NCBI RefSeq assembly: GCF_044335535.1
Contig: NZ_JBIQVZ010000001.1
Location: 992,001-1,056,000, forward strand
Reading direction: 5' to 3'
DNA: 64,000 bases
From: Mariniflexile sp044335535
GTDB lineage: Bacteria; Bacteroidota; Bacteroidia; Flavobacteriales; Flavobacteriaceae
The notes below the pieces were generated by a model. The model had not been told where the DNA came from. It worked only from the letters and a program-made list of their open reading frames with translations, and ran no database searches. Of the stretch, positions 35,689 to 44,121 are shown piece by piece. The translations under genes were made by a program, and so were the position numbers. Numbering within the stretch: position 1 is the stretch's first letter; each line of letters starts with the position of its first letter.

Positions 35689-35721
35689 TTATCTAAAGTA
35701 ATCTCAGGCAAAAAAAAGCTA

Positions 35722-36405
35722 ATGATACAACACTTATTGACACATAAAAGGACCAACAAAAAATTCGTAGCGTTTGAAGACAGGGATTTTGAAATGAAAA
35801 ACCCCATTGAACAATATGAAAATAAAATCATCATAAAACAAATGATTTTAAATGGCATTCCTAAAGAAGAAATGACCGGTGAAAAGGAATTTTCGGCCAT
35901 GAGCAAGGAAATATTTAAAAATGCTTTTAATGATTGGTTAAAACTAAAAGGAGAATTCCAAGCCATAAAAGTTCCAGAAAACTTAATTCAGCTTTTAAAA
36001 ACCGACAGTAAAGAAGATCAAGAAAAGTTACTCAAAAAATTAACAGTAACCCCGGAAGTGCTCACAGCCTTTATTTTTATGGCGTATCATAAATTCGGAT
36101 ACACATTGAGTCAATATACCTTTAGATTTCCTAAAAGATTTTTTGAAACAACCAAAATGTTACATGTTAAAATTATTGATTGTGGAGCGCACTGGCATTG
36201 CTTTTTTACAATCTTTAATAGTTTGGGAGATGAAAAACCCACTTCAGACGACAAAGAAGAATATCTTTATTATATGTCTAGTGCCTTTGGTATTGATAGA
36301 ACGGAAATCGTTAACCAAATAAAATTGAAGGGCTTCAGGTTAAAATTAAGCCATCTGCCATATATCACATTAAAACATTATGAGCATTCGTACCAGATGT
36401 TTTAA
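35722..36405 (+). CDS. Hypothetical protein, 227 residues
   Basis: ATG 35722 is chosen because the earlier in-frame start at 35686 overlaps the predicted promoter core. The protein is soluble, charged, Lys/Glu-rich in the first half, with a Cys/His cluster late (IIDCGAHWHCFFTIFNSLG), then EEYLYYMSSAFGIDR. No signal peptide or membrane segment is seen, and I recognise no family. CxxxxHC might bind metal, which is inference. It stands alone under its own direct-repeat promoter. Confidence 0.6.
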   Translation: MIQHLLTHKRTNKKFVAFEDRDFEMKNPIEQYENKIIIKQMILNGIPKEEMTGEKEFSAMSKEIFKNAFNDWLKLKGEFQAIKVPENLIQLLKTDSKEDQEKLLKKLTVTPEVLTAFIFMAYHKFGYTLSQYTFRFPKRFFETTKMLHVKIIDCGAHWHCFFTIFNSLGDEKPTSDDKEEYLYYMSSAFGIDRTEIVNQIKLKGFRLKLSHLPYITLKHYEHSYQMF

Positions 36406-36930
36406 AGACAGGGAACCTTCGTAAACAATCCCCAATATTTGTAGCTAATCCACGAACTCGTTTAAACTTTTTTGATTGAAGCGAAAAAATAGGAATTTTT
36501 GAACCAGATATAGTTTTTTGCCGAAAATACCAAGCTAAAACCACCTCGTCTCCGGTTTTTTTCTGTAAAACTGAAGCCATGTCTCCTTTTAAAGGGAATT
36601 TTAAAGGCAGGAAACATCATGGTGATACCCACATTGAAATCAATACGACAAACAACTCCTTCCCTTAAAAAAGGGAAGGTGGATTTAAATCCGATAGGAT
36701 TTGAAGACGGAAGGGTAAAACCATTTTAAAGGCAGGAAATATTATAATTAACCCAACATTGAATTAACAAAACAGGGACTTATCCCTCAGCTTCACACAA
36801 CTAATCCCTCTCAGACAAGTTTTTTTACACCAGAGACAAGTTCTATCCCTCTAAGGAAAGTTTTTATCCTTTACAGAACATTTTCATCACCCATCTTTGT
36901 ATTGTTAATAAACAATTAGTTATAAATAAT
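36406..36930. other. Gap with dispersed repeats and a four-site direct-repeat promoter
   Basis: No gene seen. A ~50-nt direct repeat around TTTTAAAGGCAGGAAA occurs near 36596 and 36724. A perfect hairpin CCTTCCCTT-AAAA-AAGGGAAGG lies at 36658-36679. The promoter below fills the end. Confidence 0.7.
36815..36899 (+). promoter_or_regulatory. Four-site direct-repeat promoter of the MauE/peptide operon
   Basis: ACAAGTTTT (36815), ACAAGTTCT (36836), GAAAGTTTT (36856) and AACATTTTC (36877) are spaced 20-21 nt apart. The core CATCTTTG ends at 36899, 22 nt after the last site begins, as in the other copies. It lies 32 nt before the MauE start. Confidence 0.7.
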
Positions 36931-37386
36931 ATGAAAATCTCTAGTAAACATAAAAGTATTCTGTTGGAATTAATTTGTTTCCTATATATACTATTATTTG
37001 TATATGCAGCATTAAACAAATTTTTGGTTTTTGATGAATTTGTCATTCAGATAGGGCAATCTCCCGTACTTACCGCTTATGCGGGTTGGGTGGCTTGGGT
37101 AGTACCATCCCTTGAAATTCTAATCTCAATTATGCTGGTCATTCCCCGGTTTAGGTTACTGGCTCTCTATGCTGCTTTTACTCTTATGGTCATGTTTACT
37201 GCCTATATTTTTATCATTTTGAATTTTAGTGACCACATTCCTTGTTCTTGTGGGGGCGTTCTTGAAAAACTGGGTTGGACGGAGCATTTAATATTTAATA
37301 TCGGTTTTGTAATTCTGGCTTTTATCGGGATTATAATCATGAGTCCACAAAAAAATGACACAACCCTTAAATATGCAAGCATATGA
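36931..37386 (+). CDS. MauE/DoxX-type redox-associated membrane protein
   Basis: 151 residues, four hydrophobic segments (from LLELICFLYILLFVYAAL to IGFVILAFIGIIIM) and a Cys pair in IPCSCGGVLEKLGW between helices 3 and 4. This is the layout of MauE-like proteins, relatives of the DsbB/VKOR-style redox membrane proteins thought to help form or shuffle disulfides outside the cytoplasm. The stop overlaps the next start (ATGA at 37383-37386), so translation is coupled to the propeller-like gene. Confidence 0.87.
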   Translation: MKISSKHKSILLELICFLYILLFVYAALNKFLVFDEFVIQIGQSPVLTAYAGWVAWVVPSLEILISIMLVIPRFRLLALYAAFTLMVMFTAYIFIILNFSDHIPCSCGGVLEKLGWTEHLIFNIGFVILAFIGIIIMSPQKNDTTLKYASI

Positions 37387-38498
37387 AACTCAAAAAAACC
37401 TATATAACGCTTTTAATCTGTGCCATAGCTGGTATCGGTTTTGTTTCCGTGTTGTTTAGCCTGTCTGAAAGAGGACTACATCGTGACAATAGTTTTATTC
37501 GTCGGTTTCCAGGGCATCCAGCTATACAGGATAAAAAATTAGACCTTGGCTATAATTCCTATTATATAGCCGGGGCTGATAAGGGGCTAATTTACCTGGG
37601 CAATAAAATGGCGCCTTTACATCTAAAAATTCTGGACACTTCCCTTCAAGAAAAAAAAGAAATCCGTTTGGCTTTGGACATGGACACCCTCCCATTCCGA
37701 TTTGTACAACTTCGAGTCATTCCTCCTTATTTCTTTCTTGCTGATGGGATGATGCCTTATATTGGAAGGGGTAACACGACCGATTGGAAGGCACATTCTA
37801 TCTTGAACGTTAATGCTTATTTTGCGAAAATTGAACCAATAGATTCTGCTAATGTGGTCATTCGGGCGGTTAGCAGTAAGAGTAATGAAAATGTGCTTGG
37901 TAAGATTAGCCTTTTGGATACAAGCAAACTAGATCTTTCCCATGACTTGTTACAGAGACAGATAGATGGTATGTTTGATACGGATGGGGTACTGCAATAC
38001 AATCACCAGTTACAAAAGTTGATATATACTTACTACTATCGCAATCAATATATTGTTGCCGACAATAATCTGGAATTGAGTCTTCGGGGGAAAACTATTG
38101 ATACTATTAGTCATGCTCAAATAAAAGTCGGCACAATAGCCTCCAAAAACCAACAGAAAATGGCGGCTCCTGCACTATTGGTAAACGGGAATAGTGCTAC
38201 TTATGGAACCTATCTTTTTGTTAAGTCCAAACTGGTGGGGCGCTATGAACCCATTGAGGTATGGGAACAGGCATCTGTTATTGATGTGTACAATGTTGCA
38301 GAGAATACCTATGAATTTAGCTTTTATGTCTATAACATAGGTAAAGAAAAACTAAAATCATTTCGAATTCTTAATGATAAATTTATTGGACTCATTGGGA
38401 ATCATATTGTGACCTACAGGTTGGATACGAATCGTTTTAAGGGATTATTACCTGATTCAAAAGAGGGTGTAAATATTAATATAGCGGACTCCAAGTGA
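37383..38498 (+). CDS. Membrane-anchored, probably propeller-like extracytoplasmic protein
   Basis: 371 residues. A signal-anchor (TYITLLICAIAGIGFVSVLF) is followed by a mostly beta-strand region: LGNKMAPLHLKILDTSLQEK, FRFVQLRVIPPYFFLADG and IGLIGNHIVTYRLDTN. The strand-turn pattern and the ending resemble the propeller-like partners that I recall beside MauE and small exported peptides in Bacteroidota. No enzyme motif is seen. It is coupled to MauE and 150 nt upstream of the first peptide gene. A decayed copy of its 3' end lies at 39155-39225. Confidence 0.7.
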   Translation: MKLKKTYITLLICAIAGIGFVSVLFSLSERGLHRDNSFIRRFPGHPAIQDKKLDLGYNSYYIAGADKGLIYLGNKMAPLHLKILDTSLQEKKEIRLALDMDTLPFRFVQLRVIPPYFFLADGMMPYIGRGNTTDWKAHSILNVNAYFAKIEPIDSANVVIRAVSSKSNENVLGKISLLDTSKLDLSHDLLQRQIDGMFDTDGVLQYNHQLQKLIYTYYYRNQYIVADNNLELSLRGKTIDTISHAQIKVGTIASKNQQKMAAPALLVNGNSATYGTYLFVKSKLVGRYEPIEVWEQASVIDVYNVAENTYEFSFYVYNIGKEKLKSFRILNDKFIGLIGNHIVTYRLDTNRFKGLLPDSKEGVNINIADSK

Positions 38499-38542
38499 GG
38501 AGATCTGAAAAGAATTTTAATAAATTCTTTGTAATACTGAAA

Positions 38543-38563
38543 ATGCTGAATCAAGTTCAGCAT
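38543..38563. repeat. Dispersed small palindrome
   Basis: ATGCTGAA-TCAAG-TTCAGCAT, directly before the first leader. Confidence 0.85.
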
Positions 38564-38570
38564 ATAAAAT

Positions 38571-38623
38571 ACTACGTAGTGACAGGGGTGAGACCGAAAA
38601 CCTGTAAAATAGAGTAGGTCATT
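38571..38623 (+). promoter_or_regulatory. Structured leader of peptide gene 1
   Basis: Segment with ACTACGTAGTGACAGG, CCTGT and GTAGG that matches the leader of peptide gene 2. ACAGG pairs with CCTGT (inner stem) and CTAC with GTAG (outer). It ends 27 nt before the start codon. Confidence 0.6.
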
Positions 38624-38650
38624 AATTTTTAATTATTAAATTTTTATATT

Positions 38651-38923
38651 ATGAAACGTAATTTTTTTAAAAACAGTTTAGCAGCCTTTGCTTTTTCTTT
38701 GGCTATTGTAGCTTCTTTTGCTTTTACGCCTAATGAAAGTGATACGGTGAGTCAATACTATATTCAAAATGTTAATGATTGTGAGTTAATCTCACAGAGT
38801 ATTGATTGTAGTCCAGGGGATCAACTAGATTGTACTGTTGATGGAACCCCTTCAGGGGTTCCTGCGTTTGAATCTAGAAATGGTACTCAAACCACATGTT
38901 TAAATCGATTGACTAAAGATTAG
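38651..38923 (+). CDS. Small exported four-cysteine peptide (DUF6520-like), copy 1
   Basis: 90 residues: a signal peptide (FFKNSLAAFAFSLAIVASFA, cleavage near AFT), then a mature part of about 65 residues with four Cys spaced C-x8-C-x7-C-x21-C. The core CTVDGTPSGVPAFESRN is shared with copy 2. I recall this pattern as DUF6520; no function is known. Two disulfides are likely in the periplasm or outside. It follows the MauE/propeller pair and is preceded by a leader and followed by a strong hairpin. Confidence 0.75.
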   Translation: MKRNFFKNSLAAFAFSLAIVASFAFTPNESDTVSQYYIQNVNDCELISQSIDCSPGDQLDCTVDGTPSGVPAFESRNGTQTTCLNRLTKD

Positions 38924-38965
38924 TAATTTTCTAATGCTTAAGGAAAAGGTACCCAAAAATGGGTA

Positions 38966-38999
38966 ATCATAGTCGGAAGATTTTTCTTCCGACTATGAT
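38966..38999 (+). terminator. 15-bp hairpin after peptide gene 1
   Basis: Perfect arms 38966-38980 and 38985-38999 (core AGTCGGAAGA) with a TTTT loop. It lies 43 nt after the stop. The T tract after it is weak, so it may protect the mRNA end rather than only terminate. Confidence 0.7.
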
Positions 39000-39049
39000 G
39001 TTTATAAATTTTATTTAATACTATAATCCCGCTTTCTAATATGTATATT

Positions 39050-39145
39050 TAAATGGCAGCTATTCAGCGGTAATAACATCTCCTACTTATTTATAACCAT
39101 CATTAGGTTTAAACTCGATAACTGTTTCAATGAGTCAGATTTATT
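39050..39145 (-). pseudogene. Decayed fragment of an unknown gene, copy 1
   Basis: On the minus strand short pieces such as IEFKPNDGYK and VGDVITAE are broken by stops and a shift. They match the longer fragment at 39630-39815. Confidence 0.55.
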
Positions 39146-39154
39146 GTTGATCTG

Positions 39155-39225
39155 TAAAACGTTGTAGAGAATACCTATGAATTTAGCTTTTATGCCTATA
39201 ACATAGAGAAGAAAAACTAAAATCC
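39155..39225 (+). pseudogene. Fossil of the propeller-like gene 3' end
   Basis: GAGAATACCTATGAATTTAG and TATAACATAG blocks repeat bases near 38300-38350 of the propeller-like gene. It shows that the peptide gene was duplicated together with the end of its upstream neighbour. Confidence 0.8.
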
Positions 39226-39266
39226 ATTATGTAATATTTTACAATAATGAATTTATGAAATGAAAA

Positions 39267-39319
39267 CCTACTGCGTAGTGACAGGAATGAGATTAAAAAC
39301 CTGTAAAAAAGAGTAGGTC
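39267..39319 (+). promoter_or_regulatory. Structured leader of peptide gene 2
   Basis: CCTACT (39267-39272) pairs with AGTAGG (39312-39317), and ACAGG (39281) with CCTGT (39300). CTAC can also pair with the nearby GTAG, so two exclusive folds are possible. It ends 30 nt before the start codon. Confidence 0.62.
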
Positions 39320-39349
39320 ATTATTTTTTAATATTTAAATATTTATATT

Positions 39350-39622
39350 ATGAAATCTAATTTTTTAAAAGAGAGTTTAGCAGCCTTTGCTTTTACATTG
39401 GCTATTGTAGCTTCTTTTGCTTTCTCTACTAATGAAAGTGATACAGTGAGTCAATATTATATTCAAACATCACCCTCAGTTTGTACTCTAATCCAACAGA
39501 GTATTGATTGCAGTATAGGGGGATTAAATTGTACTGTTGATGGAACACCTAATGGTGTTCTTGCGTTTGAATCTAGAAATGCTACTCAAACTACATGTAT
39601 ACTTATATTGTCTAAAGATTAG
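39350..39622 (+). CDS. Small exported four-cysteine peptide (DUF6520-like), copy 2
   Basis: 90 residues, signal peptide ESLAAFAFTLAIVASFAF, mature Cys pattern C-x8-C-x6-C-x21-C. It shares ESDTVSQYYIQ, QSIDCS and CTVDGTP with copy 1 and differs mainly between the first and third Cys. The signal region is more similar than the mature middle. No hairpin follows. Confidence 0.75.
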   Translation: MKSNFLKESLAAFAFTLAIVASFAFSTNESDTVSQYYIQTSPSVCTLIQQSIDCSIGGLNCTVDGTPNGVLAFESRNATQTTCILILSKD

Positions 39623-39629
39623 TAATTTT

Positions 39630-39815
39630 CTAAAGCTTAAGAAAAAGGTATCCAAAAAAGGGGTTCACTATGTGCTCAAAATAGTTGACATCAAATTCAT
39701 TTTTGGTATCAACGGTAATAGCATCTCCTACTAGTTTATAACTATCTTTAGGTTTAAACTCAATACCAGTTTTTAATGGACCAGATTTATGGTTCTGAAT
39801 GTTATTGTATAAATG
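39630..39815 (-). pseudogene. Fragment of an unknown gene, copy 2
   Basis: An open stretch without a start codon reads SGPLKTGIEFKPKDSYKLVG and DAITVDTKNEFDVNYFEHI and then a stop. The family is not recognised. It repeats the fragment at 39050-39145. The rest of 39623-39981 shows nothing else. Confidence 0.5.
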
Positions 39816-39981
39816 TCAGGTATCATCTAGTTTGACTTTAAGATAAGTTCAACGATTTCTTCGTGTTTTAACGTTTAGCTTTAATTAAGACGCCGTTCAT
39901 TTTGCTGGGTTTAAAATTTGAGCAGACATAGGAAAGCCTATAAAGAGATTAAAAACTAGTATGATTGTTTTTTTATCGACA

Positions 39982-41184
39982 TTAGTTAGCTTTTATCTTC
40001 TCAATAAGTTTTAATGTTGACGAGGCATTATCTCCATTTTTTTCTGCAAATTTAACAGCGTTATCAGCAGCTGTTAGTGCGGCTTCTTTTCTTCCCAGTT
40101 TGTACAACAAAGCCGCTTTGGTATCTAATTTAGCATAACTCTTACTACTTTGCAAAGCCCTATTCATCCAACCTAGTGCTTCATTTATGGCCTTTGGGTC
40201 TGTGATGTTATCGTTAGCGTAAAATTCCCATGCGTAATTATTTAGACCTCCAGTTTGATCCTTGGGAAGGGCATTTACATAAGTAATATAATGGCTGACA
40301 TAAGCATCCCAGTCCTCATCTCTTTTGGCTGTACGTATTTTTGCTTTAAAATTTAAAGCTGCAATTTCTATTGGATTTAATCTTGATTTAGCATGAGACA
40401 ATAGTTTATTAATTTCTTCTGTAGTGCTCTTTTCCCTAATAATACGTCTTAAGTACTTATCGTATGTAGCATAAGGAATATACCCCATCAAATAGGGTTC
40501 ATTATTGGACTTACCTCTTTGTTTTACCAAATACTCAAATACGGTATTATAAGGACTCCGTATATACTTATTGATTAGATTCAGGTTTTCTTGCAAAAGC
40601 CATTGTTCCTCATCAAGATCCTCTAAATACCTAATCATTATGTCTTCTGTTGGCAAATCTCTTTCCTTTAAAAAAGCAAGGTAGTTGAGAATAAACTCTG
40701 GAGTTCTATTGCCTGATTGGTATTCTGAAGTCATTAATATAGCATCCTTTTCTGAATGGATTGCTTTTTCTCCAAATTCAAGCATTTCTTTTATATCAAG
40801 CGCACCACTTTGCCTTATGACAAGCTTTCCTTCTTTATCCACAAATAATAGATAGGGAAAACTGGTAACCCTAAATTTTTTACTTAACTCTACACCTTCT
40901 CCTTTTTCGGCATCTAGCTTATAGGATATAAATTTTGCATTGAAATAATTGGCTACTTCTTTATCTTGAAACGTGTTTTTGTCCATCCACTTACAGGGTC
41001 CACACCAGGTGGTATAGACATCAACAAAAATTAACTTGTTTGTGGTTTTAGCCAGTGCTAGAACGGATGTCCAATCTCCAGTTTTAAAATGGATGCCTTG
41101 TTCTTGTGTATCTTTACAGCTTAAAGTAAATGTTATCATTAAGATTAACGAAAACAACACGATTTCTTTTTTTGATTTATTCAT
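39982..41184 (-). CDS. Thioredoxin-fold lipoprotein with helical-repeat C-terminus
   Basis: 400 residues from ATG 41184 (an ATG seven codons upstream is less likely, as it only lengthens the signal). The signal peptide ends at FTLSCKDTQEQ, a lipoprotein site; the acidic residues after Cys resemble surface-lipoprotein export signals. A thioredoxin domain with active site TTWCGPCKWMD and SFPYLLFVDKEG follows. The second half is helical, TPR-like (AINEALGWMNRALQSSKSYA, AALLYKLGRKEAALTAAD). It probably reduces or isomerises disulfides outside the cell. It follows the S9 peptidase on the same strand. Confidence 0.85.
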   Translation of the reverse strand: MNKSKKEIVLFSLILMITFTLSCKDTQEQGIHFKTGDWTSVLALAKTTNKLIFVDVYTTWCGPCKWMDKNTFQDKEVANYFNAKFISYKLDAEKGEGVELSKKFRVTSFPYLLFVDKEGKLVIRQSGALDIKEMLEFGEKAIHSEKDAILMTSEYQSGNRTPEFILNYLAFLKERDLPTEDIMIRYLEDLDEEQWLLQENLNLINKYIRSPYNTVFEYLVKQRGKSNNEPYLMGYIPYATYDKYLRRIIREKSTTEEINKLLSHAKSRLNPIEIAALNFKAKIRTAKRDEDWDAYVSHYITYVNALPKDQTGGLNNYAWEFYANDNITDPKAINEALGWMNRALQSSKSYAKLDTKAALLYKLGRKEAALTAADNAVKFAEKNGDNASSTLKLIEKIKAN

Positions 41185-41238
41185 CTTTCTTCGATGTTTT
41201 TGCATTTTTTATTATTTAAATCTAAAAGCCCCTTCACT

Positions 41239-41269
41239 AAATTAGTTTACTGAACTAATTTTTAACGCT
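41239..41269 (-). repeat. Intercistronic hairpin, S9 peptidase / thioredoxin junction
   Basis: AAATTAGTT pairs with AACTAATTT across TACTG, then TTAACGCT. The S9 stop codon lies in the stem. The same layout with other stem bases occurs at 45648 and 49270. Confidence 0.8.
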
Positions 41270-43927
41270 TGTTGGCAGGCTGGCTCGATCCGGCTTTAAA
41301 TATTTATCAAACCACGCCTTCATTCGTCTGGTAAGATCAACAGCATTTGACTTATTACGGATGCCATGGGCTTCATCAGGATATAATAGCAGTGTAGCAT
41401 CCTTGCCCAAACGACGGAGTCCCATATACAGTTCAATACTCTGGCGCCAATCTGTGCGAGCGTCCTTGCCTCCAGTCCATAACAACAGCGGTATATTGAT
41501 GTTAGCCGCATGATGTAAGGGTGAATTACGTAAATAGGCCTCCGGGTTTTGATAAAAAGAATCGGTAAACCGCCATTGCTGACTCTCAAACCAGAACATT
41601 CGACTTATATCATAATCACCCACCGCTATACTATGGTACATGCTAACCAGATCCGTATTGGCTGCCCCAGCAATAGCCGTGGCAAACATATCTGTTTGGG
41701 TGACGACAAATACCGTTTCATAACCCCCAAAGGAATGGCCTATTAGACCAATATGATCTTCTTCCACGATCCCTTTTTTGAATACTGCCCTAACACCTGC
41801 CTCTACACATTGTACGGCCGATATCCCGGGATCATTGAACTTGTACTTGATATCCGGTAAAAACACGAGATACCCGTCAGCCGTATAATTAGTGCGGTTA
41901 AATCCGTCTCCTAAATACTCTGTAGGAGCCTCATAAATATGTAACTTATCAGATAGTTGTTCATATATATTCACGATCATGGGATATTTTTCACCAAGCT
42001 TATAGTTTGCAGGGTAGAATAACGCGCCTTGGAGTGGTTGACCTTCAGGTCCTGTATAATGAATAAGCTCCGCTTTGCCCCAATGGAACTGTTTTTGCTG
42101 TGGGTTGGTTTCCAACAAGGTCCCGGCTTCGGACATGTCCTTTTCCCAGTACTTTATACGAGGAGACGTTTCAAAAGATTCTTCTTTGTAGATATAAGCT
42201 TTACGGTCTTTTGCTTTTTTAAGCTCTGTTACATGCATGTCTTTATAAACAATATCTTTAATACCTTTTGTTGGTTTCCAAACAGCATACCCTGATGCTT
42301 TATCTGTTGTGCCAAAGGTTCTAAATACCATGCCCTGGGATGGATCTAACTGTCCTTCTTTATAGAAATTAGGTTCAAACCTATGGCGGATCTGTTTTTC
42401 TTTGCCATTAGTAAGCTTTCGGGCTTTGCCCTTTGGAGAAATTAACCAAACATCATACCTATCAAAAATCACCAATTCTTTGTCCTCATTTGTCCAATAT
42501 AGAGTTCTGCCATGCCCTTCATAGGGCTCCAAACCTCCTGAATCGGCACCATCATCCTCTGTTTTATAAAGCTGTACCGCAAGACCTTTAGTGGCATTGG
42601 TATGGGTTTTCTTTTCCAAATCGTAGATCCACCAATGTTTGTCCCTAAAATAATTGATATACTTGCCTGTAGAGGAAAACTGTACATTAAATTTAAAGCC
42701 ATTCTCTCCATATTCCTGTTGTTTTAAAAACAGACTTTGCTCTCCTGTTTCCAGATTAGTCAAATAAAGGTCTATATCTCCTTTCATTTTAAAGTGAGGT
42801 GCGTAGGCTATAGGGTTATAGGAGAGCATATAAGTCCCGTTTATGGAAACCTCTGCTTCGGGAAGTGCTTTAGTCTCTAGTACCATGGTCTTATCTTTTA
42901 GGGGCCACCAGGACGTCTTCCATAAACCGAATTCTCCCAAACCATACAGCTGATCAAGTTTTAGTCTATGGTAAATACGCTTATCTTTTGTGTTCCAAAC
43001 CTGAACACTGTCAGGTAAATTTTCACCTATCATCATGTCTAAATTCTTCTTATCAACAACCTCAAAAAAGACTACAGATCCATCCTGTGAAATCTTCAAT
43101 TTATATTCCCCTATATCCATACCTCCAAAAAGGGCAGTATCTATGGTAGGATCCAGACATTTAAGTTTTGATTGCCCTTGTTTAGTATTATAGTAATACA
43201 ACTTGTGTCGTTTTTGCTTTTCTGAACCCTCTGGTGCTTCCTGTAAAAAAACCAATGCTGTTCCGTTACTGCTCCAACGCAGTTTTTTATAGGTGTACAA
43301 TTTATTTTCAGTAATGCCAGTGGTTTTAGGAGCAGCTTCCAAAGTGTGCAGTACCACGCTTTTTTTTCCTTCCATATCTAAAATATATGCCAGCTTATTG
43401 GATAGTGGATGGATCTGATATTCTACAACTCCTACAATCGTTTCCTGCTTCCCTGTTGTTAAATCTATAATGAGTAGACTTGGCTGCTCTGTTGAAGCCA
43501 TGGGTTTTATAGAGGCTATCAGATACTTATCGTCAGAAGATAATTCAAATTTAGACACATTTGAAATCCAACGAGTGGCCCCTCTTTCCAAATCCAATAT
43601 CCCCAAGCCTTTTTTCGGAACAATACAGGTAAACCACTTACTTCCATTACTAAATTGACCGTTGGAGCCAAAAGGAAAATGGTACTTGGCATCGGTCTTG
43701 GTAGCCCCTACAAATAGGGTGGATTCTCTACTAGTACTGTTATGCAAACTATAAGCGTACCAATCACCGTTATTGGAGATTTCTTGCCCGGATAACCTGT
43801 TCCATAAGTTATAATCTTTAGGGGTTAAGTACCTTTTTTGTTGGGTATTATCCGTTTCCGATTGTGGGTAGATCTGTGTGTTTATGGCACAGAATAATAG
43901 GAGTGTTATGGTGATTGTTTTTTTCAT
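41255..43927 (-). CDS. S9 family (prolyl oligopeptidase-type) peptidase
   Basis: 890 residues with a signal peptide (TITITLLLFCAINTQIYPQ). The first about 620 residues form the beta-propeller that limits substrates to peptides; the last 250 are an alpha/beta hydrolase with the triad Ser732 (GHSFGGY), Asp822 (GGKDARTD) and His854 (PDEAHG). It cleaves peptides in the periplasm. It sits between SusD and the thioredoxin-like lipoprotein, consistent with digestion of material brought in by SusCD. Confidence 0.92.
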   Translation of the reverse strand: MKKTITITLLLFCAINTQIYPQSETDNTQQKRYLTPKDYNLWNRLSGQEISNNGDWYAYSLHNSTSRESTLFVGATKTDAKYHFPFGSNGQFSNGSKWFTCIVPKKGLGILDLERGATRWISNVSKFELSSDDKYLIASIKPMASTEQPSLLIIDLTTGKQETIVGVVEYQIHPLSNKLAYILDMEGKKSVVLHTLEAAPKTTGITENKLYTYKKLRWSSNGTALVFLQEAPEGSEKQKRHKLYYYNTKQGQSKLKCLDPTIDTALFGGMDIGEYKLKISQDGSVVFFEVVDKKNLDMMIGENLPDSVQVWNTKDKRIYHRLKLDQLYGLGEFGLWKTSWWPLKDKTMVLETKALPEAEVSINGTYMLSYNPIAYAPHFKMKGDIDLYLTNLETGEQSLFLKQQEYGENGFKFNVQFSSTGKYINYFRDKHWWIYDLEKKTHTNATKGLAVQLYKTEDDGADSGGLEPYEGHGRTLYWTNEDKELVIFDRYDVWLISPKGKARKLTNGKEKQIRHRFEPNFYKEGQLDPSQGMVFRTFGTTDKASGYAVWKPTKGIKDIVYKDMHVTELKKAKDRKAYIYKEESFETSPRIKYWEKDMSEAGTLLETNPQQKQFHWGKAELIHYTGPEGQPLQGALFYPANYKLGEKYPMIVNIYEQLSDKLHIYEAPTEYLGDGFNRTNYTADGYLVFLPDIKYKFNDPGISAVQCVEAGVRAVFKKGIVEEDHIGLIGHSFGGYETVFVVTQTDMFATAIAGAANTDLVSMYHSIAVGDYDISRMFWFESQQWRFTDSFYQNPEAYLRNSPLHHAANINIPLLLWTGGKDARTDWRQSIELYMGLRRLGKDATLLLYPDEAHGIRNKSNAVDLTRRMKAWFDKYLKPDRASLPTSVKN

Positions 43928-44121
43928 TTATTATATTTTTTTCATTCCCGCGTAGGCGGTAATCTTTCTTCTTAATTGATAATATCTGTTTGTTAAAGAT
44001 GTGTTTGTTTTTGACCTCTCTAATAAAAGTGACTGAATATTTTTCTATTATGTTTTAGGTTCTCTTCATGAGATCCCCTCCTCTACCTACGCTAAAGCTT
44101 CGGCAGACAAGTACGCGGGGA

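Larger units (their letters stand above)
35169..35721. other. Gap with two direct-repeat promoter copies and a hairpin
   Basis: No gene seen. It holds copies 3 (35269-35298) and 4 (35645-35688) of the direct-repeat promoter, an AAAGAGG/CCTCTTT hairpin with a T run (35390-35422), and a promoter core ACCCATCTTTGTAT (near 35437) that recurs near 36889. Confidence 0.65.

Noticed and set aside
38966..38999. A transposon end from the long perfect hairpin after peptide gene 1
   Set aside because: There is no matching partner at distance and no transposase. A transcript-end hairpin fits better.
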